A stretch of DNA of 64,000 nucleotides from contig NW_003314297.1 of the NCBI RefSeq assembly GCF_000143415.4, positions 124,001-188,000 of the forward strand, written 5' to 3'. A model generated the notes under the pieces. It made no database searches, was not told where the DNA came from, and saw nothing but the letters and a program-made list of their open reading frames with translations. Shown piece after piece: positions 47,466 to 55,579 of this stretch (position 1 is its first letter; every line of letters starts with the position of its first letter). The position numbers were made by a program, and so were the translations under genes. The stretch is from Selaginella moellendorffii (Eukaryota; Streptophyta; Lycopodiopsida; Selaginellales; Selaginellaceae).

Positions 47466-47592
47466 CTAGCTCATTCTCGGTGTCAAGGGTTGTGCGTTAC
47501 TGTCGAGCTTCGTCCGGGTGAGAGCTTTTGATAAACTGCGAAAACTTCCTGGCACCAGCAAAGCGTGGAGTCATCGTTTTGCATGTACAGGT
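47466..47592 (+). repeat. Deleted partial copy of the IQ-gene 3' region
   Basis: Blocks shared with 50845-51068 appear in the same order: GTTACTGTCGAGCTT, GGTGAGAGCTTT, AAAACTTCCTGGCA, CCAGCAAAGCG and TGGAGTCATCGTTTTGCATG. Relative to the 51-kb copy, stretches of about 45 and 50 bp are missing. The source region includes the last codons of the IQ-repeat gene and its 3' flank. Confidence 0.75.
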
Positions 47593-47904
47593 ACGTCACG
47601 ATGGATAGATGTTTTGATCACCGCAGCGGGCATGGGACCATACTAAAATCTCTAGCTACGTTTATCCTCATTTACTACATCTCTCTAAATGCTGCGTCAA
47701 TTAGGGTGTCCATACAATACACTTTATACCTTTATCAAGGTATAAGAGGGTTCCTCGAATGGCTGTCGCTTTGTAGATCGACCGGACAATGACGAACATT
47801 TTGGCGACGTGATAGAGAAGTTCTGCAGAGATTGCAATCTGAAGATCTTGTCTCTTGTTTGTTTTCTTTCTTTTTTATGCTCACTGTCATGATGTGTTGA
47901 TCAG

Positions 47905-48230
47905 CCAATCAACTACGTGGATTTCAGCAAAGGAGGGCATGAAGTGTTCGCGACGACTGAAGGAGGGCGGCTGATGGGCCATAACTATGGGTATACGGTC
48001 CTCTTCTGTCGTAAGAACATCGAGGATCTCGACGATGTTCGCCGCTACAAGCAGGTGTCCAACAAAGAGAAATTGTACCAGATTGCGAGGGCTGGAAGTG
48101 TTCTTACTTGACAGAAGACGGATACCGTCCTCTGATGCCAGGAGACGATTTGGAGGTGAATGAAACTGGCTATCCAAGCAAGAACATTGTGGTTCTGCTC
48201 GAGAAAGGTGAGGGCTCACGATCCTAGCTC
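47905..48230 (+). pseudogene. Unrecognised coding remnant
   Basis: One frame reads YVDFSKGGHEVFATTEGGRL and GYTVLFCRKNIEDLDDVRRY to a stop at 48112; a second frame then continues WKCSYLTEDGYRPLMPGDDL and ETGYPSKNIVVLLEKG. The switch has no clean splice pair, so it is either a frameshifted gene remnant or an unresolved exon join. A related short stretch (GTAAGAACA(T/C)CGAGGATCTC) recurs near 50695, next to the IQ-gene flank, tying this area to the same duplication. I do not recognise the protein. Confidence 0.4.
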
Positions 48231-48239
48231 TTTTCACTT

Positions 48240-49320
48240 GTGTTGCATGTTTAAATAGTTCATAATGAAAAGAAAAAGAGCTTTCCTGTCACTGATCATC
48301 TTCCCAATTGCTGGTCAAGGGACCTGTCCGAGAGCTTCCAATTCCAGGCGAAGAATCAGTACTATGGTGGTCCGCCGATCTCCATGGCGGGCATGTACGA
48401 GCAACAGAATCAGCACCATCTCCACCGTCACCATTTATCTGAAGGGAACTGAAAGTTCGGAGTTCCTTGTTAAGGGATCAATCTTACTTAATCAAGACAA
48501 GAAAATCGACGAAAGTAGCAATATGTCATGCATCCAAAACTAGAAACTTCGTGATGAGCAGCTCCTCACATGCGTTCAAATCTTTGAACGAATTATTGGG
48601 AGTTGTCAGAGAGAGAATTGTGGACCATCGCTAACCTTCTAGTCGGTTGTCAAGCTTAAATGTACAAGATCGATTTCAATATTGTGTTTTTGCAAACACC
48701 AGTATTCCCAATAGACTGGGTTTAAGTAGGATAGTGGTCCTAACATACACCTGAGTTGCAGATGCTTGAGAAAGAGCATAATCAGCATCTTCAACCAAAT
48801 AAAAACACTTCATCTGGATTCTTGAAAGAGAATTTCCAGCTCAGTTAATCGCTGCTTTCAAGGATTTTTTCTACGGATCCAAATTCAACCAAAAGGTCCA
48901 GGACTTGAGCAAAGAACAAACAGAAACCAGAGCAATTGCTGTGCTGCTGCCACCATCGAAGAAATAGAAATGGATGCAAACTTGTGTTGAAATTAATTCC
49001 GTGCTAGCGATTTCTTATTTTTGCAAACTTAATTTGAGGGACAGGAATATGCTCGGGATGGCTCGTGCCTCCTGGTCGCCTGCCGGCTCAACGTTGAGTT
49101 AGTCATTCATGTCATTTTATCTATACGATTGTGGTGCCCATCAAGAAGCCTGCATGAATGCATGCAATGGATACTTTGTTTTTTGTTATTACAGGTTAAG
49201 CATGATCTAAACTAAAGTCAGCATTAATTACTTTAATGCTGTGATTCGACATGATTTCAATATTATGAAGTGTTTCCAGTCCACTAGAGCAACTTGGCAT
49301 GTTCACACCATGCTAGAATA
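48240..49320. other. Intergenic, no gene seen
   Basis: Only one frame near 48265-48543 exceeds 80 codons; it has no recognisable features. An alternate frame at 48340-48440 is rich in Gln, His and Tyr. The rest is flanking DNA of the small gene at 49.4 kb. Confidence 0.45.
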
Positions 49321-49335
49321 TTCTATGAGCTAGAG

Positions 49336-49344
49336 TATATATAT
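49336..49344 (+). promoter_or_regulatory. TATA box of the 124-aa gene
   Basis: TATATATAT lies 83 bp before the ATG at 49427, a normal distance for a plant core promoter with a leader of about 50 nt. It stands out in a less AT-rich local context. Confidence 0.55.
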
Positions 49345-49426
49345 CAGCCCCCAAACTCAAGCTTGCCAGTGTAGTTGTGAAAGTTTCTAGCTGCGTGTAT
49401 CCAATAGCACTTGTATCTGTGTCATA

Positions 49427-49801
49427 ATGGAAGGTTCACACAAAGACATTGGTGAGATATTGCTCACCGCAAGGTCGAAGCTGCATGAGAACTACAAGAT
49501 GTATTCAAATCTATCCATTAGCAGTCAGAACGCACAGCATTACATGGTGATCACCAATGACGGCGGCACAGTTCAGGTCCAGCCGAAAGGATCAAATGAC
49601 AAGAAAGGTACTTTCTACCTCCAACTGTCACCCACAGGCCAGCTCGAGAAGTACCAGGACGATGAGGAGGAACCAGTTGATGTCAAGGGAGAAATCCTTG
49701 AGCAGAATGATGAATACGTTCTGGTTGTGAAGAACACTGGAAAGGTCTACGTCCAGCTTGATGATGAGGACAAGCAGGAGATTAAGGGACTGCCATGGTA
49801 A
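49427..49801 (+). CDS. Small acidic protein of unknown function
   Basis: Single-exon gene, 124 aa, with an apparent TATA box upstream. The protein starts with a helical stretch (GEILLTARSKLHENYKMY), then alternates predicted beta-strands and turns: QHYMVITNDGGTVQVQPKG, GTFYLQLSPTGQLEKYQ, DVKGEILEQNDEYVLVVKN, GKVYVQLDDEDKQEIKG. The C-terminal half is strongly acidic. No signal peptide, membrane helix or Cys pairs. The regular strand pattern suggests a small beta-rich fold such as a barrel or sandwich. I do not recognise the family. Codon usage and the intact frame with its own promoter signal make it a probable real gene. Confidence 0.65.
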   Translation: MEGSHKDIGEILLTARSKLHENYKMYSNLSISSQNAQHYMVITNDGGTVQVQPKGSNDKKGTFYLQLSPTGQLEKYQDDEEEPVDVKGEILEQNDEYVLVVKNTGKVYVQLDDEDKQEIKGLPW

Positions 49802-49809
49802 AGCCATGG

Positions 49810-50840
49810 CTATTGATATGTGGTTGTTTCAATGTGACGGTATTAAGTAAATAAGAATCAACCTGTGGCGTGTGGTTTGATTTTAAGCCCAGAAACAAGA
49901 AGATTCAAAGTGGCAGCCAATTGATATGCTAGTAAATCTCGTTGTTTCAGGAGCACATCTGGATTCCTAGATTTCTCTACTTATTACGACGTTTCTAATC
50001 AGCCTCGGGCTCCAAAGTAAAAACCGATTAGCAGACTATATACCCTGCTCCAAATCTCGATTCTGAAGCTCCAGGGATGGGGTGTTGTCTCAGGCAGATC
50101 TGACGAATCATGAGCGAATCATATGGTTGAAACTGAAGCGAGGCTGCAACTGGGCCACTGTGCGGCGCAGTTGAAATTGGCAGCAGCAGCATCAGCAATA
50201 GCTCTGCCGATTTCTCAGCTGCCTGTATTCCCAGCCCCTCATTACACCTTTGCAAATGTACAAGTGAATTCACATATAGTAGTTTCTTTTATTTCTTCTT
50301 CTTTTCACAGTGAGAGGCAATGTTCTTCAGTGTGTTACATCTCTCTAGCAGATTCAGAGCAGAAATCGTTAACAGCCATGCCTGTTTAGTTGATGATAAG
50401 GTTTCATCTCACATCAGGAGAGTTTTATTTAGTCGTGCGTATTGGTACGTGAATCAGTGTTGCCAAGCTTCTCCATTCTGACAAATTCTACGCAATGGGG
50501 AAGCCTTCGCAGCACATGAGGATGCGGATGCTGCTCCTGAAGCCACGGTTACAATCTTCATTGAAGTCATGACCGGAGTCACGATCAAAATGCAACGTAA
50601 GGTATGAGTTAGTCAATGCACAACAACCTTCGGATGATGGCATGGGATTTTAACGAGGAAATTGAAGTGTTCAGCGCTAGATGGTTCTCTTCGTGGTAAG
50701 AACACCGAGGATCTCTTCTCATCTTTCTCATGTTGTAGGTTCTCTTGGTGGTCACACGCGTAGTTTAGAAAGAGGCACCTCACTTGTCCTAGACTACAAA
50801 CAATTTGTATTGGTGTATGTAACTTGTAGTGTTTAGATTT
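49810..50840. other. Intergenic with duplicated fragments
   Basis: No gene supported. Frames at 50028-50273 (-) and 50123-50389 (+) overlap each other and show no features. The part near 50690-50720 shares a short block with 48.0 kb. Confidence 0.45.
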
Positions 50841-50905
50841 CCAGTCTCTGGATCCTAAAGTTTGTGTGTTACTGTCGAGCTTGTTCCAGGTGAGAGCTTT
50901 GTGGT

Positions 50906-52873
50906 CTACTTCTTCGTAGACTGCTTTGCCCAGACAAAAACTTCCTGGCAGATGCTCCTTGTGTAGACAACCACAGCGACGAACACCACCAGCAAAGCGT
51001 TCATTCGTTTAAAGTCGATGATTTCATGGTTGGCAGAGCCGAACAAGGTGGAGTCATCGTTTTGCATGTACACAACCGAGCCGGAGGAGGCACCGAGCTT
51101 ACGTACTTCCTCGAGGAGGTAGTGTACATCCAAAACCACGTCTCCATCTCCGATCCTGTTCTTCGAGATTGTGGTTGTGTTGCTGGCGTTCGTGTTTACG
51201 TGGGAGTTCCTGTAGTGGTTTTGAGAGTTCTGTAGATGGCTCCGGTTTGGAGGGAATGGTGGTGCGTTCTTTGCGCGTTGTTGCTGAAGAGCAATGTGGT
51301 GCTGCAGTAGAAAAACTCTGGCGACTTGCTGGAGTCTCTTCTCGTTGAGGCTCTGGTGCTGTCGTGTGATCGATCCAGTGAGCTCTGGAAGAGAATGAGA
51401 ATTGAGAGTTACCGTGTGGTCTGGAGACGAGCTTGGCCGCCGCTCTAGCGGAAGAGGAGGGTTTAACGCCGCAAGGCAAGTGTCCAGGCACTGATCCAAG
51501 TGCTCCACTCTGACAGTGTTCCAATCTTCTGTAGTGGCTCCCATGGGCTCCGGCCGAGAGATGGCTTCTTTGCGTCTCCTTACGAACCTTTGAATAACGT
51601 TGGCAGCCATTTCTCTTTTTAGAGACAATCTCCACGTCCTGTACGCCGCCTGGATCCTCCCTGCGCTGCTCTTCGCCAAAAGGTACCGCCTCCTTGTTTG
51701 CAAACCTCTGTAGAACGCTTGAATCGTAGCAGCACCAGCAGCATGAGCTCGTTTCTCCTGTTCCAATTTTCTCCTTGTTTGCCACCCTCGGTAGAAGGCT
51801 TGAATCGCAGTAGCAGCAGCAGCCTGAACTCGTTTCTCCTGTTCCATTTTTCTCCTTGTTTGCAAACCGCGGTAGAAGGCTTGAATCGCAGTAGCAACAG
51901 CAGCCTGAGCTCGTTTCTCCTGTTCCATTTTTCTCCTTGTTTGCCACCCTCGGTAGAAGGCTTGAATCGCAGTAGCAGCAGCAGCCTGAGCTCGTTTCTC
52001 CTGTTCCATTTTTCTCCTTGTTTGCCACCCTCGGTAGAAGGTTTGAATCGCAGTAGCAGCAGCAGCCTGAACTCGTTTCTCCTGTTCCATTTTTCTCCTT
52101 GTTTGCCACCCTCGGTAGAAGGCTTGAATCGCAGTAGCAGCAGCAGCCTGAGCTCGTTTCTCCTGTTCCATTTTTCTCCTTGTTTGCCACCCTCGGTAGA
52201 AGGCTTGAATCGCAGTAGCAGCAGCAGCCTGAACTCGTTTCTCCTGTTCCAGTTCTCTCCTCCAACGCCGGACGAGAAGCCCGCGAGCGTGTGCCTGGAT
52301 CACGAGAGCTGATCTCCTTTCCAACAGCAGCATTTGCTCCAGAGCTTCCAGCCTCCGCTCTCTCCAAGCCCGGAAACTCTGCTGGATCCTCCCGGCGGCT
52401 CTTTGCATCCTTCTGTAGCTACTTCGATCCCTCCACATCCTGTACGTTGCTTGTACTTTCACCACACATTTCTTATTGGCTATGGCCGACCTTCTAACCC
52501 TGGATCCCCTGTAGAGAGCCTGGATCCGGAGGACAGCCGCTTCTTCGCTCGCTGGCGGTGGCGCAAATGCGTTCGCCGGTACCGGCAGAGAGGTTGCTGG
52601 TAGCGAATCCGTGGAGGGAAGGAGACGGGGACCTCCAAATTCGAGCTGATTGTGGAGAATACCTGGACTGGAGCTGGTCCTCCTGGGAATGGAATCCCTG
52701 CGCAGCCAAGCGATTGTGGAGTGGAAGTTGAGAGCCGCTGGACACGGCCTGTGAAGGATTTGCCGCTGCATTTCCATCGGGATCGACAAATCGCTGCTCT
52801 CGGCGGACAAGAGATGCATACCCGAAGTGGAATAAAGATTCCGCTTGAGCCTCTCATGCTGGCTCGAACCCAT
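50906..52873 (-). CDS. IQ-motif repeat protein with C-terminal hydrophobic anchor
   Basis: Probable calmodulin-binding scaffold. Single exon, 655 aa. After a Ser/Pro-rich N-terminus (1-110) there are about 11-12 IQ-type motifs: four divergent ones at about 112-205 (LRIQALYRGSRVRR, KVQATYRMWRD, GRIQQSFRAWRERR, LVIQAHARGLLVRRWRR), seven nearly identical 27-residue repeats at 209-397 (core TAIQAFYRGWQTRRKM), then more divergent ones (GRIQAAYRTWRLSLKR, NVIQRFVRRRK). A Gln/Asn/Ser-rich linker follows. The last 30 residues, MNALLVVFVAVVVYTRSICQ onward, contain a membrane helix close to the end, as in tail-anchored proteins. IQ repeats bind calmodulin without calcium in myosins, ASPM and IQD proteins; no motor or IQD67 domain is seen here. 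The start ATG at 52873 is the first in the frame. Part of its 3' end and flank is duplicated at 47.5 kb. Confidence 0.8.
   Translation of the reverse strand: MGSSQHERLKRNLYSTSGMHLLSAESSDLSIPMEMQRQILHRPCPAALNFHSTIAWLRRDSIPRRTSSSPGILHNQLEFGGPRLLPSTDSLPATSLPVPANAFAPPPASEEAAVLRIQALYRGSRVRRSAIANKKCVVKVQATYRMWRDRSSYRRMQRAAGRIQQSFRAWRERRLEALEQMLLLERRSALVIQAHARGLLVRRWRRELEQEKRVQAAAATAIQAFYRGWQTRRKMEQEKRAQAAAATAIQAFYRGWQTRRKMEQEKRVQAAAATAIQTFYRGWQTRRKMEQEKRAQAAAATAIQAFYRGWQTRRKMEQEKRAQAAVATAIQAFYRGLQTRRKMEQEKRVQAAAATAIQAFYRGWQTRRKLEQEKRAHAAGAATIQAFYRGLQTRRRYLLAKSSAGRIQAAYRTWRLSLKREMAANVIQRFVRRRKEAISRPEPMGATTEDWNTVRVEHLDQCLDTCLAALNPPLPLERRPSSSPDHTVTLNSHSLPELTGSITRQHQSLNEKRLQQVARVFLLQHHIALQQQRAKNAPPFPPNRSHLQNSQNHYRNSHVNTNASNTTTISKNRIGDGDVVLDVHYLLEEVRKLGASSGSVVYMQNDDSTLFGSANHEIIDFKRMNALLVVFVAVVVYTRSICQEVFVWAKQSTKK
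51683..52249 (-). repeat. Seven 81-bp tandem repeats in the IQ gene
   Basis: Seven consecutive units of 81 bp, in frame, encode the EQEKR...TAIQAFYRGWQTRRKM block. Units differ at a handful of positions each; the last is the most divergent. All six frames stay largely open through the array, which explains long antisense and shifted frames here that are not genes. Confidence 0.95.
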
Positions 52874-53123
52874 CCCTGCGTATCAGTTGGATCGCACCCA
52901 CCATAGCTTCGCTTTCTCCATAGTCAAGCATGAACCCTAGAAAACTTTAATTTGTGCGTTAGGATATTCGTTATTGCCACGTGGGTTAGTCTACCTTTTA
53001 CTTTGAAACCCTAAACTTTAGATATCATCACTTTACACTGTGACACGACACGCTATCTCTGTTTGCTTGGCACTCGTCACTTTCCATTCTCACTTTTCCT
53101 CGCGAGAAAGAAGTCGAATTGGA

Positions 53124-53528
53124 ATGGCCTCGCTCGTCTGCGCTGAGCTTCCCTCCATGATCTCCTCGATTACTCTCCACAGGTTCCAAGCTTTCGGGAG
53201 CTCCAGAACGAATCTAGCTCTTCCCAGGCAAATCTCCGCTCAGGTATCTTCCATTGGTAAGGAAAGTAGCAAATGCGACGAGATCCCAACCAGCGCTGCC
53301 GCTGAGAAGCGAGATCCGGCACCAAATTCTCCACCACTCCAACACCTCAAGCCGATGATCGCCACCAAGCTGTCCGAGCTGAGCAAATTCCTCTTCTCCA
53401 CCCGGAAGAAAGGGGACCTGACCGATGTTCTTCTGATGAGCATCTCCATGGCCGTGTTCGTTTACATATCCCAGCAGCTCGTCTGTGTCTACTGCCTACT
53501 TCGTCACCATCACTTCGACTTCTTCTAG
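53124..53528 (+). CDS. Small putative plastid membrane protein, unknown
   Basis: Single exon, 134 aa from the ATG at 53124. Residues 1 to about 45 are rich in Ser, Arg and Leu with few acids, like a plastid transit peptide. A Ser/Lys-rich linker and a short amphipathic segment (MIATKLSELSKFLFSTRKKG) lead to one membrane helix (DVLLMSISMAVFVYISQQLV) and a short His/Phe-rich tail. I do not recognise the family. It lies tail to tail with the TOM1-like gene, about 100 bp apart, and head to head with the IQ gene, with about 250 bp between the starts, so a shared bidirectional promoter is possible. Confidence 0.55.
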   Translation: MASLVCAELPSMISSITLHRFQAFGSSRTNLALPRQISAQVSSIGKESSKCDEIPTSAAAEKRDPAPNSPPLQHLKPMIATKLSELSKFLFSTRKKGDLTDVLLMSISMAVFVYISQQLVCVYCLLRHHHFDFF

Positions 53529-53629
53529 TTCGATCTGGAAGGAGATCAATAGATCTACAGTTGCGCCTCTTGTATATAACAAAGTAATCTAGAAAAACTA
53601 TACTCACAAATTGTCGCCAAAGGAAGAAG

Positions 53630-55051
53630 CTATGGCGATCCAGCGTCGAGTGCGAAGTGGAGCAGTGGCTGCGGGCGCTTGGGAGGCAACTTCCGCAGGG
53701 TGAAAAGAACAAGAACCGATGGTAAGATTTCTACAGCCTGAAAAAACAAAGAAGGAAAAGATAGCAAAAATGAGAAGTTGCAAGGGAAGAGAAAAGATAG
53801 ATACCCCGTAATAGATTGCGTTGAGGATGGGATGATCAGTGACATCCAGGCTGTTGCTCTTGCTGATAGCCGAGAACGCAACCTGTTGAAGAGGAGGTTT
53901 GGAGTGACGCTTAGAAAACATGTAGAAAATTCACTCACAAAAACAGATCTTATGACGAAGCAGATGGAACATATTCCTGTCACAGCTCCAACCTGGAACG
54001 AGAGATAATCACGAGCGTTTCCAAAGTTTTCAACCAATACCGACCTCACGGATTTTCTTTTCGCGCCCCTTGGACTCCACTGGAAACCTTCGAAGCATGC
54101 AATACAGGCTGGAAGCGGCAGAGTAGAGCATTACGTTGTTTTAGTCGATAAGAGTTAGACTCACCGTCCACCATAGAGCAAAAACCCAATGGCTGCTGCA
54201 AGTGAGATAGCTGCAAAGGAAAGAACAAAAACATTGTCGTATACAGTGCTTCCAAAGCAGCCACAAAGGAAATAAGTACCAGAAAATAGGATTGTCGACA
54301 AGACTTTCTCAGCCACTTTCGGAATCCAGAGCGAAACAATCCACAGAATAAGCTGGAAGTCAGTAGGGCGCAGAGCACTACGTGAAAAGAAGCATAAAAA
54401 GTACAAAGTGCTTCACCTGAATGACGTAGACGCAGACATTAATCGCGACAAACACCGTGCGGAAGCGTTCCGCGGTGATACTTCTAGCCTTTGTACACAA
54501 AAACCCAATGAGTTCTTCGTCTGTTCAGTCATCGCTCACCTGGTGATATATATCGGCCCAAAACAAGATCAAGAGCGTGTACGTTGTGAAGAACAGGAGT
54601 CCAGGGAGATCGACAAGGATGGATTGCACCACCTACAAAAAAACAAAGAATGAAGAACACATTGTCAGATGTAACTTGGAACATACCAGTGGAAGTGATG
54701 AAACCCGAATCCACAGATAAAAAACTATGGCTCGAACTGTAGAACAGTACGTGAATGAAACAGTCGATAGCCAGCGAATAAGCTACGCACCTCCATTCAC
54801 GACGAAGTTGAGCAAATGGAAGAGCTTCTGGATCGTCCATCCATACTCCGGGACCCTCCGCTCGATTCGAATCAATTGCACCTAAAGAAGGCAGAGTAAA
54901 ACAAGAAGAGAGATTTCTTTTGGAGATTTCTTACGAGAGCCCAGAGCGAGATCGCGGTGTAGGCACCGCCAAGCACAGTAAAGATCCATGTCTTGGATTG
55001 CGCCGCGTCGTGCCACCAGCTAGAAATCAGCGATGGCGGCAGCGATAGCAT
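53630..55051 (-). CDS. TOM1/THH1-family seven-helix membrane protein
   Basis: Plant multipass membrane protein of the TOM1/TOM3/THH1 family, located on the vacuolar membrane and known in Arabidopsis as a host factor for tobamovirus replication; its own cellular role is unclear. Eleven exons from 55051-54935 to 53737-53630 join in phase, giving 281 aa, near the family norm of about 290. Conserved blocks: [121 protein letters not shown]. Seven hydrophobic helices are visible. The start at 55051 was chosen because it opens directly onto SSWWHDAAQ, which aligns with the family N-terminus; a 5' leader intron (GTGAGTC...TTTCCAG, about 55085-55135) is likely. All introns are short. Confidence 0.93.
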
Positions 55052-55579
55052 TTCTCGCGCGCCTCGAGCGGATTTCAGCTGGAAATGTAGCCGCTAAGAT
55101 CACGTTTCCTCGATCGAGCAAGAGACTCACCGAGAGCGCGAAGAGGAGGAGCGCACCGATCGATCGCAGTGCCGCCTCATAGCCCTGGGAATATTTTGCA
55201 AAGAAATTTATGCCACGTGGAGAGCGGCCATGCATAAAGATCCCCTGGATATCTTTTTCGTCTTCATAGAATCTTCTTCGTTGCTTTTGTAAAGGTAGTA
55301 AATGGAGGAACCAGACTGGAATTTTTGGAGCTAGAGAGCTCTCTTTGGTTCCAATCTCTTTCCTCCACCTACATAGAAGAAATAAACAAGCAAATAGCTC
55401 TCACGTTATTCCACAAAAGAGATGGCCTCTCGCAGAGAGTCTCTCAAACGCTTTCTCTTACTCGTCGCTCACTCTCTCGCGCTCTCATTCCCTCTCACAC
55501 TCTCTCCCAAGTCACTCACTAACCGATGTGTTCGTTGATTATATATGTATTGCTTGCGTCGCTCGTCGATCGTCGCGCT

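Noticed and set aside
51099-52367. Long shifted and antisense open frames over the IQ gene (422 aa minus, 204 aa plus)
   Set aside because: They are by-products of the 81-bp repeats, which keep every frame open. Low-complexity Cys/Gly or Ser/Phe repeats, no start context or motifs.
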